NCBI RefSeq assembly: GCF_000003815.2
Contig: NC_049984.1
Location: 17,124,495-17,182,887, forward strand
Direction: 5' to 3'
DNA length: 58,393 bases
Source: Branchiostoma floridae
Lineage: Eukaryota > Chordata > Leptocardii > Amphioxiformes > Branchiostomatidae
Shown in pieces: positions 1 to 12,483 of this stretch; positions within the stretch are counted from its first letter, which is position 1; every line of letters begins with the position of its first letter. The notes under the pieces are model-generated. The model searched no databases, was not told the DNA's origin, and saw only the letters and a program-made list of their open reading frames with translations. The translations under genes were made by a program, and so were the position numbers.

Positions 1-55
1 AAACATGGAATTTGTGCACTTCGATTCAGGGCATAACATTTCTCTTGTAACTTAC

Positions 56-3000
56 CTGTGGTCCAGACGCACTGCCCGACGCCTCTTCTTCGTCCAGTTT
101 TTGATAGTAAAAGATTTCTAGTGAAGTTGTGTGTGATAGGGCCACAAGAACGCAATAGACCTGGTCAAACATGATGCAGAAAATACATATCAAATATATA
201 TGATGCAGCGGTTAAGATTGCAAGCTGTGGTAAAGATGCCGATCTGAGTCTGTAAATTTAAAGATGTTCCCTTTAAAAGATAGTCAGAACTTTTCAACTG
301 AGTGCGATCTCTGTCGACAGAGGCTCCGATCGGGATCTCCACTGGTAGATTCGACGATGCTGTCAGATCGTAGCCTGGATTCCAGACACCCAGCCCAATC
401 TCTATGAGTATGATATTCATCGTGCCGTGCACGTGTCTACATGTAACTTCGTTAGCCTGTGTAGGCCCTGGAAACAGTCTGGCATCCAGGCTGGTCAGAT
501 CGAAATCTCTACCACACCCTGGCATACATGTAGAATAGATACAGATTGCGTGATTGTGTACACATGTATACATGCATTGCTGCCATATATTTTCATCCGT
601 AACAGGGCTTCTAGAACTTACGGAAATATTTGGCGCTGTTACTAGCATTTTTACCGGTAAGCGGTAGGATACTACCATTTTAAAAATGACTTCGGTGCTA
701 AATTTCCAAAGTTAAACGTAAATGTTAGAAAGGTGGCTTACATTTGGGATGATACGGCAGACCATGAACGCCGGAAAGAACGGATGTACGAACAGGTTCT
801 GTGGAAGAAAAGGAAATGTCATGTCATTCACGAAATACTGGACAAAACAGAAGGCGGTAAATGATTAAAACTTTGTTCCGACACAAAGACATTCTGGCTG
901 ACAGAAATTTCGGCCCAACCCACGACCTTGCCAGAAGAGCTCGATCTCGACAAGTGACAAGGCCGAAAATTTTGACGAGTGTTGATGTAGATCTGTTCTG
1001 CTATATTGAGTTACCCAAGTCCTTACGTCCACAGGACCATTTATCAGTACATGTATCTTGCAAGAACTACACGGACAGTCTGTGTTTGTAACCATAAGTT
1101 TAAACTGTGTATCTAACATTAACACAAGAAAACATGTTGACTCACTTTGCGCCTTTGATATAGGACGGAAGATTCAATGGACGGTCACTGAGTCGTGGTT
1201 TTCAGTGCTAGCGTTTCGTCTTAATTCTTGGCAATGTACACTTTTATTACTGGTCGTCTGTTCTTTCTTAGCCAAAGTTGAATTCCGTATAATACATGGT
1301 ACGTAGCATTTCGTTTTTCAGTACTTACAGCTTCCCAAAGAACAGCTCGCTGGTACATCTGAACTGCGATCTCTAAACATGTGAACGTGATGACGGCTGC
1401 TGCCCAGGATTTCATCACTGCAATTCTGTCCTGTAAAAGCAGAAAAACAAGGGTTTGAGGACATCTTACCTACATGAAGTAACGTTATGTAGGGCCAAAA
1501 TATATTTATATTAATATTTGAAATTCTGCAAAAAGGCTGCTGATTGTGAATTCATTGATACACAATCTGTTGGAAAATAACACTCCCTTCTGGAGTTTAC
1601 CCTCTAAGAAAAAAACAAGCGTTACCTGGCTGACTGCGTAGATATAGCCCACTGACCACAATAAAATGGTGATGTACATGGCAAAGTTTAGGTAGATCAA
1701 GCCTTTGGCGTACTCCAGAGCTGTACGTAGAAATGAAGACAACAACCATTGCATATTACGGCAGCCTTTAAGAAAATCTAATGACTTTTGTCGACGTCCC
1801 GACACTTATTCTGAATATTCACATACCAAACAACATACAGTAGTTTACAGATCCATCAACAACTTCTCTAGTTATGATGTTAAACAAACAACGCACACAC
1901 AGAGACTCGAAAACCGTGATAACATTGACACACATAAAAATTTAGTTACTGTATGTTCGATGATAAATATTGAAATAAAGAAAAGAATTAGGTGTAGATC
2001 TAGAGTGCGTAACTGTGTATACTATTGTCTATCATTTTCATCCGTAGATTTGGTGCTGAAATAGGCTTGGTACTAGTATTTTACAATGACTGAAACGCAC
2101 CTTTTTGACTTCTCGGGTCCGATTTTTGGTCACCCTTCTTCATTTCCAAGTCCCAAACCTCCGCACCGATACAACAGGCACTGATCACCTGAAACCAAAT
2201 CCTGTAGTATTACATCAGCTTCACATACTGTCATTTGGTAGTTACAAGGCTTCCTTGGGAGCGCTCCAAACTAACTTGTCATGTATATAACGACCAGCTG
2301 TTCTGATACTTGGCTTTAACAACTTGATTTCCACTGGCGAACTGAGAAATTACAAATACCCGACATTCACAAACTATAGTCCCAAAGTAAAGAGCGATAC
2401 GTATGGTACATAACATAGTAAAAACATAACAGAACATAAATCTTTTTTTATTAAATAAGTAATGCAGACAACGTGCGAATGAACATCCTTACTCCTTATT
2501 CCAACTACAACATGCTGGCCAACAGAACTTCTATTCAGAAAGACCAGTAGCAGCGCCAATGTTCAATGCTGTTGTCTATTGCTGTCATGACACACGAACG
2601 TTATATTATTTTATATTGTTGACGTTTGGCGCTTAACGTTCTATTCGTGTGTTCACATCCCCACTACTACAATCCTAGCTACTGCCATGTCACTAATTAC
2701 TGGTATGTGAATGAAAAATCACTGTTAAAGTTCCCCGTATACTGAAGTGAAAGTGCCATGTGTATCATAATTATACATGTCAACATATATGTAACCTACA
2801 CGTTCTTTCTGATTGAGTGGTTTATCTACACTTAAGAAACGATTCCGCTTAAATACAAGTATCAAACGTTTCCCTTTGAGTTGTCATGCCCCGAAGGCAT
2901 GAGACATATTTGTCTTCCATATAAGCCCGGACAAGACAGGTGTAGTGCAAACAGCTATTGTGCCTGGTATTATGTATGAAAATAAAGATAGGTAAACATC

Positions 3001-3408
3001 TATGGGTCACTATTGAGCCTTACTTAAAACATTTGCTACTAGTGCACGAGACTGGACACAGTTTTGCACCGCCGGGTGTTGACCTTTCAAGTATTTGTGA
3101 CATTTAGTGAGGTGCAGTCACAATAAAGGTCTAACCTACTACACACCGCGGTTACTAATGCCACTTATTTGAATAAGTCTGTCTAATGTCTGAAACGGGG
3201 TTTATGCCTGTCTGCTTAATTAAGTCAACCCTTGCCGTGAGCACACAAGCCACTCTCAATCTGTTAAAGCAGAAGCCTTAGAGAAAATAGACCATGCATA
3301 CTGACAAAACAAATATGTACTTACCACCATATAAACGCCACAGATATAGCATCCCCTCTTCAACGTTGTGAAACAGGCTGTCCGAAACGGCAGACACAAT
3401 TCAAACAT
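56..3408 (-). CDS. Partial multi-pass membrane protein, six exons, unidentified (LAPTM/Mtp-like layout)
   Basis: I join six minus-strand exons: 3408-3325, 2188-2101, 1720-1626, 1430-1329, 798-742 and 160-56. All have GT/AG borders and compatible phases, giving 177 residues from an ATG at 3408. The last donor lies at 55-54, so the gene continues off the left edge. Hydrophobic segments lie at about residues 17-40, 63-86 and 94-112, then a short hydrophobic piece near 124-140 and another at 143-160, followed by an acidic loop (KLDEEEASGS). The first segment is Cys-rich (FELCLPFRTACF, then RGCYICGVYMV). This order of membrane spans recalls the LAPTM4/5 (Mtp) family of lysosomal four-pass proteins, but I see no diagnostic motif, so the family is a guess. 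A possible non-coding 5' exon lies at 3836-3761, with a good acceptor and donor. The exon structure is more certain than the function. Confidence 0.6.
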
Positions 3409-4399
3409 TTTAGCTGGCGTTATGTGAGAGTAGCAGTCAGTCCGAAAAAAAACGTGTAGACCGGACGAAAACACCCAGTCTGGTCCTCTCTGGGTCGCTA
3501 CATAGACTTCTACTGCCTCAGTGTTGTTGTCTTGTTGTACCAGCTGGCAGTGCACGCAAACCAAACCTCCAGTCAGGAAATGGTTCCAACAAAGCTTCCT
3601 TTGGATCGCAGAAGGTCGTACGAGTCGCCCAAGTAGGACAGTTCACCTATATTTTTGTTCCAGGTGTTCACTGGAGCTGATCATTGCCCTGCTCCGCCCC
3701 TACCGACCTGCTCCAAACTTGTTCTGCAGGGTACAAGCACTCGGTTCAGAAGGCACTCACCGTCCCAGCTCTTAATAGACAACGCACTATAGATTGAGAG
3801 CCAGGTCTGCCTGATATACTCTTGTTGTCTAGCGTACTGTGACGTGTCAGTCAATGCAAAAGAACCTACTGTTACAGTCGCTTGAATCTCACAGTAGAAA
3901 AAGTTACCGGAAACAGGTAACGTTAACAAACCTATGTCCCAGAACGGTCATGTGAACGTGTGTGGCAGAGGGCAAAATCCGCATTCGACCCTTACGTCAT
4001 TCCACCGCCAGTGTTTGCTCATGCCAAGAATACCTCGGGGGTGTGGGAAATGTTTACAGAGTGTGCTGGTTTTAGAAGTAGCTGTCGTTCCAATGACGAA
4101 TATCAGCTTAACAGAAGAAGCCAGTGCCAAAATGTGCACTTAAAAGGACGCTGTTTTCCCTGCGATCAAATGTAGTGCAAAAGAACCAGGGTGGATCAAG
4201 GAGGTCCCTTTAAGCCTCCTTGGATTTCGAGAAGGATCAAGTCATCCTTCGAAGTTCCCTAAACCAGGGGATTGCTCGTTATATATTTACTACGTGTTTA
4301 CTCTCTGTACAATGTGAAATAGAAATACAAAACATATGCATTGTGATATCACGGTATTGTTAGAGAAGCCAGTGCCAGAACGCCTCCTTGAACAAGGCC

Positions 4400-4536
4400 C
4401 TTCCGTAAATCGGTTGAAGCCCCAACCGAGATGCCCAACCCACGAGTGAACCGGAGTCCCTCGATTACCGAACTAATTGGAACCAGGAGCTCACATGTGA
4501 GGCTGCTACCAAGTGAGCTACAAGGATATCCCCTTT
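4400..4536 (-). mobile_element. tRNA-derived SINE, copy 1
   Basis: Read on the minus strand, this starts with a tRNA-like A box (TAGCTCACTTGGTAGC) followed about 30 bases later by a B-box-like GGTTCCAATTA. The whole stretch aligns with 20445-20319 over about 120 bases, including the shared block GGTAGCAGCCTCAC and a shared 3' part around GGCATCTYGGTTGG. Two dispersed copies with pol III boxes indicate a SINE. The 3' tail and target duplication are not clear. Confidence 0.6.
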
Positions 4537-4539
4537 GAG

Positions 4540-5930
4540 CCGCAAAAATGTATTGTAGGGAAAACAGATGCGAGTAGGTTTCTGTAAGTTGTGTAACTTT
4601 ATACATAAAAAAGTACGTTCACACAGGGACTACATGCAAAAAACTACAACACCATATCTGGTATTTTCTTGTTTAATTGGTAGTAGTTACTTCAATTCCA
4701 CTGTAGTTTCATGATTATCAAAATCACACATAACATTCACTTCAGCCTCTTTTCAGGACCTCAACACTTCAACACCATAAGGCAAAACAACATAAAGAAT
4801 TAAGATTGACGTTGTGTAGAGCCCCCCCTACTACATCGTATATCAATTTTATAAATACACTCCTCTCAACACATTTGGATAGCTGCAAATGTAAGTGAAT
4901 AAGTTAGCCTATCATTCCATTGGACATTAGTATGTAGCGGAATTTTCAAAGGGAAAATGAAATTAACATGTTAAAAATGCTACAGGGCTAGGCATCATCT
5001 TGTCCTGCCATCTTAAGTCAATAGACGAATCCTGACTGTCCATCACAATTAGAAATTCAACCAACGGTAGCATGGCAATTAGTTGTTTGACCAATCAGAG
5101 AATGTCTGTATGGGTACGACTGTGTGATTGGTCAGTAGCTGGAGCTCTTGTTAACTTAAAGAGAGACAGGAAAGTATCAATCGTGGCAGGAGGGGGAGGG
5201 CATTTAAAAGTTTAGTGCAAATGTCCTAACTACAATGCTAGAATATTTAGAAAATTCTGCGGCTTTTTTTTTAGAAAGGCTGTGTCTAAGTTGACATATT
5301 AGAAGATACTAATTAGTACCATATAAAGAGTAACACATTATGCAAGTTCATTCATATAGTAGTTTAGAAACAGACAAGGTTTTCTTTCAAGCATCCTTTC
5401 TTATACATGTATGAGGAATGCTGGTAGCGGAATCTGAAGATAAAGTATCACTCCCATATGTTGTTCAATCAAACAATGTCATTCCTTGAGAAGATGAGAA
5501 TTTTTCTACATTTCACAGCATTCTGTGTTTGTAATACTCAAGAAAACATTGTTTTGCTTTTACAGTATTGACCATCAGAACACACCTTACAAGCATTATA
5601 TGTATGTACACTGTAGTATTATTACAATAGTAATAGAACAGCATTTTCAAGAACTACATTTAACATTGGCCACTTTAAAGATTGTGAAAAGATGCTACGA
5701 TCATAAAAATCTAATTTACTCTAGTGTCAAATATCACTACAACTGTACAGGTTATGAGAGAAATAGCAATATAGAGGGACACATGTTTAGTCACATTACA
5801 TGTGACACTTTCCTTTACACACAACAACTTGCTGAAATGTAAGTGGCAAAGTTGGTTAGATTTTCCATCTCTATATTCCTAGTGACTTTCCAAATTCAAA
5901 GTGGCCAGTGTTATTCAAAATCAAATATCA
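4540..5930. other. Gene-free interval
   Basis: AT-rich DNA between the left membrane-protein gene and the 3' end of PSME3IP1. I see no exon with good splice borders and no clear repeat structure. Part of it may be 3' UTR of the minus-strand PSME3IP1 gene. Confidence 0.5.
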
Positions 5931-6362
5931 GGCCACACCAATTTGATTGGTAGGTTCTTGGATTCAAACTAAATGCTGAACTTCAAAGTCAAAATGAAAA
6001 CAGAGTCTATGATGAAGTCTGCACTTAGGGATGCAGAGTTTCTGGGGGTTATACTGTAAATGAGGAAAATTTTGCAATGGTTTAATGGTCACATTTTTCA
6101 CAGTGACCTCTTCAGTTTGAACTTAGACCAAAGCAATTTGTATTTTGTCCACCTATCTATTGTTTCAAACATGTACTTAAAACCGCCGCAAACACTCCAA
6201 TTTCTCTATAAAGCAAAATTAAATCCCAGGAAACTTAAACACATTTACAGTAGTTAGATTCATGTTTATCTCACAGCCCTTTGTTTCAATAACATACTAT
6301 TTCTTAATGTTAACTTTAGACTATTACAACTGCAAGAACCAAGTACATAAATTGGTGTGGCC
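5931..6362. mobile_element. Inverted-repeat element with GGCCACACCAATTT ends
   Basis: The left end GGCCACACCAATTT is matched by its reverse complement at 6349-6362, and a second block (TTGGTTCTTG-like) is also inverted inside. The same ends occur in the better preserved element at 13969-14330. The flanks here (ATCA and TGTG) show no target duplication, so the borders or flanks have decayed. It ends 21 bases beyond the PSME3IP1 stop codon, so it is probably transcribed in the 3' UTR. Confidence 0.6.
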
Positions 6363-6383
6363 TGTGATCTACAGTGACAGATG

Positions 6384-9300
6384 TCAGTGTCTGTGGTGTT
6401 GATGTTTCCCCCCTGCTGCAAGTTTACTGGCCGCCGTTCCAGCGCAACCCTTCATCAGGATGGGGACAACCTCGATAACGTCAGACTCGTCACTGGAAGC
6501 GTCGCTGGAGTCACTGCTGTAGTTGTACGCGCCCAGACCGGGAAGCACCGCCACCACCTGCGCTGTCTGTAACGCCACGGCAGGAGCGCTGTCTGTTGTT
6601 GTTCTACTGTCGTCTGGTACCTGCGCTGTTTCTGTGTCTGTGGAGACATTAGGATGCACACATGTTCAAAATCAAAAAGATACAGGGAGCTACCAAAATT
6701 GACAGAATCTAGAACTCTGTCTGTTCTACAGTTGTGTGGTGGTTGCCTTATTTTTTTTCTGTATCTATGAGGACATTTGAATACACAATTATGAAAAGAA
6801 AAGAAGACACAAGGGGCTGCCAAAAATTGACAATTTCTAGGGTAGAGTAGTGTACAGCACAGTCATGACAGTAACTGTTCAGCAGGAGTGTTGTCTGTTC
6901 TACTGTCATCAGGTGCCTCTGCTGTTTTTGTGTCAATGTGGGCATTAGAATGCACAAATGTTGAGAGAGAAGAAGAAACAAGGAGCTACCAAAAAATGAC
7001 AGAATTTGTAACTCTATAGCACAGGATTGTTTTCTGCTCTACCCTTATCAGTGATCTGGTAGCTGTCTTGTTTCAGTATCTATGTGGACATTTGAATACA
7101 CAAATATTAAAAGAAAAGATGATACAAGGGGCTGCCAAAGAATGATAGAATAGTGAATATTTCCCCTAGAAAGATTGAATCTCACCATGTGATGAACTGT
7201 CTTCAGACTTTGTTGCTTTTGGAAGACTACTGGTATCTTTTACATCATCACTACTGCTTCTGGAAAGTACAATATAGAAGAAAGTAAGAAATGTCAAATA
7301 TAGAGATTGAACTGTTAATGTGGACTTCACTTTTAGCAAAACAAAGGTATCATCATTCATATCAAGATAACATATACAAGAACTGAAAGGGCTGGAACTT
7401 TGTCAATGAATCAATTCCTTGCACGTCAATGAAAGTTAGACATCGAGGTAATAATATACACCAAAAAGCAGTTTGACTAAACAATTTGCGGGACTGATAG
7501 AGCACTGCTCGTCCAACCTCTTTCTCTTGACAGCCCCAGCTAGTAGTGCCTGTTGGGACTTCCTTGGCTGGTTGGGTACAGGTTTTGGGGTGGGTCTCTT
7601 GGCACTTTGCTCCTGGGGAGACTGTGAAGTGCTGCTAGTTGCCGCCTCCCCTGCTTCATTGACAAGTTCTAGAGCTTTGTAAGAAGGGGTTAAGGAAATA
7701 GGCTAACAGCACAACTCTTGATGATCTAACCTGGATCAGAATTACATTGTACTTTTACTTTTAGAAAATGTCATCCAGACTTTGCCAGCACTTGTTAACA
7801 TTGCAAGGTAATTTTGCATGGATTCTATCTGATAACACCACCGACTGTTTTATGGTCAGTCATGCACAAGGCCATACATGACACACTTTTGAGGATGTTT
7901 ACCTTACAAAAGACGATTTTAAAATACAGTGCCAAAGTTATTCTGACATAAAAAGGCTCTGCTAGTACTGTATTGTATTATTAAAACTTCAAGGGACTTC
8001 ATATATAGTATTCTGTTGACTGAAACCTTTAAAAAAAATAGCAAAAAAAGTAGCACCTCTTTCCTTTCAACTGTACTTTGAGTACTACTGTACTACATTT
8101 TCTGCCATAGGTCACATTACCAAACAAGGGCCAGACTACTTGTGGGAGCTAGAAATTAAGTCTCTGTATATAAAGGAACAAATTTTGTGTGTGTGTGTTT
8201 TGTTGTCCTTTACATCATAATTCATTTCCCACAAACTGCCTGACTGGGCATCATTTTGGAAATGTGACCTTGGCATATTCCACCTTTTCTTTGGGGAAAA
8301 AAATCTCTCTCTTAGTCTTACTCCCACCATGAAACCGCCATTCCCCCCATCTAACTTCTAATATGGACCAGTCCCCAAGGATATTCTCTGTTCCCTGATG
8401 ACCTCCCACTCCTCTTGTCTCTTCTGTCTCTCTATCTTGGCTCGGATGTTGTCCACCTCCCCGAGGAAGTTTGTCTCCTCCTCTTCCAGCCCACGGAACT
8501 GGTTCTCTACAAATACAGGTAGCAAAAGGGTTGAGTCAAGCCAGCCTAGGTGGCAGCATAAGGTAACTGCTAACTGCTAACTATTAACAAGTGAAGCTTT
8601 TAACTGATTAGTTGTTGCTACCAACAGATGTGCAGTTAAGTAATTCCAACTGTCCAAAAGAAAGCTTGAATTGTCCGAGGCTTTTTAGGGGAACAAAAGG
8701 GGTAACTATCATGGTAAATCATTTACTAAGTACAATAATACTCAGTGTCAGTGACTTTCTGCCGAATGTTGTCCCTAGAAGAGACACATTAACAAGTTCA
8801 GGATTGCATTGGCCATGTGCTGTGAATTTTTCTGTGGTCCTGAAATTTTCCAAATTGCACAACCAGTTGTCCCAGGCCAAATTTTGGTGGCCATTGTCCC
8901 AAATAGAGTAGCGTAGAGTTGAGTTCTTCTGGTGTAGGTAGGAACTTCCGGATCCAATTTAGGCTGCTCTTCATTTTTTCAGGTCACTGAACTGAAACGT
9001 GGGTCATCCAGAGCTCTGTTGTTGTAATACATGCTATAAGATACCGTTCTTGCACATACCAGATTGAGTAAGAAAGCAGTTGCTGGAATACTTACTGAAC
9101 TTGAACTGTTCCTCGTACTCAGCCTGTTTCTTCTCCTTCTGTTCTTCCAGTCTGTCGAACAGCGACCGAGGATCATACTCCTCCTCTGGGCATTCTGAAT
9201 GTAAGAAGGGACATTAAGGGTCTACTCAATCAATAAGTCCTGATTTTGTTTCATCTCAAAAGTAACTCTGTCAGGGCTTGAAATACCACCTGCGTATGCA

Positions 9301-10397
9301 GGTTAGTGCAAGTAAAATTGGAGCTGTGCAGGTAATTCTGGTGTCTACCTGCACCTAACCTGCACTGGTCCATATACTGAGTTTTATACATAGATGTCCT
9401 GTGATGTAGGTGTATATGGTTTGTTATTAGCTGCATTGACTGTTACCACCTACTAGTATAAAGTATAAAAGAAGAAATTGCAATGGTTCCTGTCTTCCTG
9501 AACAATTTTAGTATGATTCATACTTTCTAAATTCAGAGTGGTGCAGGTAAAATTTGTCTGGTGCAGCTAATTTTCAATGTTACCTGCACCAGTGTAGGTA
9601 TGCAGAAAAAAGTATTTCGAGTCCTGTCTGTGCATAATACGACTTGCATCTTAGCTAACTGGCAACTGTTGGGAGGCTTCTATTGCTTGCAGTCTTATAC
9701 AACATTATCTTGCTTGTAGTGATCTAAGACAGCAAGCAATACAAGCCCTCTAACATACAAGCCACTACATTATTTGCATAAATGAGACGTTAACCTCCCA
9801 GCAACACTGTACATGATCCAACATATGGTGTTTAGGGGATACTTGTTGAGACTGAGATTGTTGACAGCTTGACACTGATAAATAGTTTGAAACTTTGATT
9901 GCTTCATGTTCTTCTGGGATGGAGTCCATAGATGATTTTCTCTTCCCTCAATTATCACAAAATAGATTTACTCTACTCAAGGAGCTTATATTGAGAATCA
10001 AATATAAGCTCCTTGCTCTACTCTACTCTACTCTATATGTGACGTGCCCTACAAAATCTCAACCACGTGGAAACGTAACACAACATATTTCATTTTGAGT
10101 ATACAAAGTTATCTGAGTGTTTAAATGTTTGATCTCCCGACAGGGGTCTTAAATCTTAAAGGTTCCAAAAAAGCAACCGAACAATCAAAGCTGCCAGTTG
10201 TAACAATAACATGCTGTTAAAATCAAATTGGTCAAAACAATTTTTTGCAGCGTTTCGTGTTGACACGACGTGCATCAGGGTTTAAACAAACCTTCGGGTT
10301 GGTCGGCGGTTCTGACTTTCTCCCACTCCTCCTGACGTTTCTTCTTCGTCTCCTCTACCTGCGCCTCTGTCACAAACGATATGCCGCTGCCGGACAT
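6384..10397 (-). CDS. PSME3IP1: PSME3-interacting protein (NIP30/FAM192A), six exons
   Basis: Exons 10397-10292, 9194-9096, 8506-8369, 7674-7518, 7259-7186 and 6637-6384 join in phase to 828 nt (275 aa plus TGA). The human protein, as I recall it, is about 254 aa. Diagnostic matches: basic/acidic N-terminus (EEWEKVR), then [12 protein letters not shown], the helix [30 protein letters not shown] near residue 160, and the C-terminal LPGLGAY (223-229) followed by a Ser/Asp/Glu-rich tract. In mammals this nuclear protein binds the proteasome activator PSME3 (PA28-gamma) through its C-terminus, helped by CK2 phosphorylation of serines; the acidic serine tract is kept here, so the same role is inferred. 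A 30-residue His-rich tail after the tract has no human counterpart that I recall. The exon 3 donor (CTG/GTCC) is weak but is the only one that keeps frame. Confidence 0.92.
9272..9626 (+). mobile_element. MITE of the CAGGGCTYGAAAT family, copy 1
   Basis: The element starts CAGGGCTTGAAAT and ends with the near inverse (ATTTCGAGTCCTG). It is flanked by a 5-bp direct repeat TCTGT (9267-9271 and 9627-9631). It lies in PSME3IP1 intron 1. The interior carries short palindromic CCTGCACC/GGTGCAGG blocks. It is about 90 percent identical by eye to the reverse complement of 37887-38233. No coding capacity. Confidence 0.85.
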
Positions 10398-10821
10398 TCT
10401 AGTGGAGTTACAACTACTTTTCGATCACCAACTTCCAAAAAAACTTCGTCGCCCTCCCTCTTTCTGTGCATTCGTGACCAAAGGACCTTTTCCCACAATG
10501 CCTGAAATTTAGGCTGTCTTACATTACCAAAATGCTGCCTACAAATTCATGCAACTAAATATGCTAAAAATTCAAAACATAAATTATTCTTCAACAACAC
10601 AACTATCATAAAATCACAAACTTAACAAAATTGTATATAACTTGTTGAATATTATATGATTTTGTTTAAAAAAAGTGACATTAATTTTACAGGCATGTAG
10701 TAAACACAACGATAGTCCCACGTCCCACAGGTGAACCTCAGAGTTTCGACGGACAGTGCAGAAGAATGATTTTGCAGTATTGAAACAAACTCAAAGAAAC
10801 TGTTTTGAGGGAAAATACAGG
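10398..10821. promoter_or_regulatory. Shared head-to-head promoter region, PSME3IP1/RABIF
   Basis: The two start codons are 424 bp apart and point away from each other, so this short interval must hold both promoters and both 5' UTRs. I see no clear TATA box in a useful position, as is common for housekeeping genes. This is inference from layout only. Confidence 0.55.
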
Positions 10822-12018
10822 ATGGAGGAGCTACTATCAGACGGAGAGAAGAATGCGAAGACTGTGACGTGTCAGCGCTGTGGCAGTGTGGTACTGAAAC
10901 CGAACAACGCTACGCTGGTCAAGAAAGAGGTGAGGCCGCCCCCCTCCCCAACGTAGCAAAATTAGCACAAAGGGTGTTCAGATATTTGGTTTGGGCATAA
11001 CCTGGAATCCAGTCTCTCGCTCGGCCTTATACCGTAGTTAGTGCAGGCTCTCTACGGGGCCAGGGAAGCTCCCAGCCGCCGGGGTAATGGGCCACACCCG
11101 GTAGTATTTTCACGGGGTTAGACTTTAGCCCAGGGGGTTAATTATCCGGCTAGGCCGGCAATTAACCCCCCTGGGCAAAGTCCAACCGCGTGAAAATTCT
11201 ACCGGGTCGGGCCAATTATCCCGGCGGCTCAGACCCACAGTGGCCCCGTGGAGAGCTTGCACTAAGTACGGTAGGCCGAGCCAGCGAGAGACTGGATTCC
11301 AGGTTAGTTTGGGCAAGGAGGTTAAAAGGTCTTTTTTAACCTCCTTGGTTTGGGATTGAAATGTTACTGTTGTTTCCACGATGTTCAGCCAAGCACTAGT
11401 CGCAACGTTAACCAACAAGTGAAAATAGTGTGTTTTCAATTAAAGGCTGGGTTATCTTAAGACAAAACTGGCCTGTTACCATGGTTATGACTTTGACTTT
11501 ATTCAGATCCACTTTTAGCTATTACAACATTATGTTGCCAGCATAATTTGCGTGCATATAATGTTTTATGTTGTATGGTCCAGGCCCTTAGACTTCTTAG
11601 ACTTAAGTCCTTTGTCTTTTATCGTCTGGTCTTTCCATTGCCTGTGATGTGTCTGTGTCTTCCTGCTAGGTCATACTTGATTGAAAGAGCAACCAGGGGC
11701 CACACAGTCCTTGCAACCAATAATAAAATCTGACAGCATTTTTTCCTAACTGAACTAACAAGAAGTGTTCTCTGTTTCCAGAAGTTCCTTCCCAGCATGA
11801 GGAAGAAGACGGAAGGTACAGATGCGGGCGGGGACACCCTGCAGGACTTCTGGCTGGTGACGGACATGTACACGTTCGAGAACGTCGGTTTCACCAACAC
11901 CGTAGAAAACATCAAGTTCCTGATCTGTGCAGACTGTGAAATTGGACCAATCGGATGGCACGACCTCAGTGACAAGCAGGCCTTCTACGTGGCGCTAGAA
12001 AGGGTGGAGCATAAATAG
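10822..12018 (+). CDS. RABIF: Rab-interacting factor (MSS4), two exons
   Basis: Exon 1 10822-10929 and exon 2 11782-12018 join in phase 0 to 345 nt, 114 aa (human about 123 aa). The Mss4 fold's zinc site is visible: CQRCGS at residues 17-22 and ICADCEIGPIGWH in the C-terminal half. The family core LPSMRKK, FENVGFTN, NIKFL and FYVALERV is kept. Mss4 binds nucleotide-free Rab GTPases of the exocytic branch and acts as a chaperone-like exchange factor in the cytosol. An in-frame upstream ATG lies at 10756; I choose 10822 because the protein then has the family length and N-terminal acidity. The single intron holds a 309-bp foldback element. Confidence 0.95.
10998..11306. mobile_element. Foldback element with 9-bp target duplication in RABIF intron
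   Basis: Almost the entire 309 bp is one palindrome: it begins TAACCTGGAATCCAG and ends CTGGATTCCAGGTTA, and the arms pair nearly to the centre near 11150. Both sides are flanked by the exact 9-mer GTTTGGGCA (10989-10997 and 11307-11315). A 9-bp duplication with long terminal inverted repeats fits Mutator-like (MULE) foldback MITEs; that superfamily label is inference. Confidence 0.85.
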
Positions 12019-12477
12019 TGCTGTAATAGGGGGTAACAGTTTACTTAACACCACTAGGAATGGGGGTTTCCAGTATTCCTTTCCACATGGTAATTTTGAA
12101 AATTTGTGTTGTACTAAAGAGCTTCCTCTAAAAGTTCAATGTTGTATTTCGAGGATGAAAATATGATAAAAATTATGGATATGGTCAAGAAATGAAGTTA
12201 ACCATATAACTAGTGTCATAGTCTGATTAAATCATGCTTATAGTGGCACATCCAACATTGCCAGCACAGTTACAGCCCTGGATAGTGGAGTTTGCAGACA
12301 CATTATGCAGACTGTGACATAGTGTTAGGTAAGTTTTATATGTTTAGGGAGCTTTAACACTTCATAGTATAATTAAGGGTTAAAAATATGAGTGATGTCC
12401 AAAATCGCCCTCTTGAAGTGCACTACAGAATTTTTTACCTGAATATAAAAATACTGACAGTAAAAGTAGCTTAAGGA

Positions 12478-12483
12478 AATAAA
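12478..12483 (+). promoter_or_regulatory. Candidate poly(A) signal for RABIF
   Basis: AATAAA, 460 bases after the RABIF stop codon on the coding strand. A second AATAAA follows about 60 bases later. Which is used cannot be told from sequence. Confidence 0.4.

Noticed and set aside
190-678. 162-codon open frame on the minus strand
   Set aside because: It lies in an intron of the left membrane-protein gene, has no recognisable domain, and the composition looks non-coding.
5525-5842. Forward open frame of about 105 codons
   Set aside because: AT-rich, low-complexity translation with no family resemblance or codon bias; chance frame.
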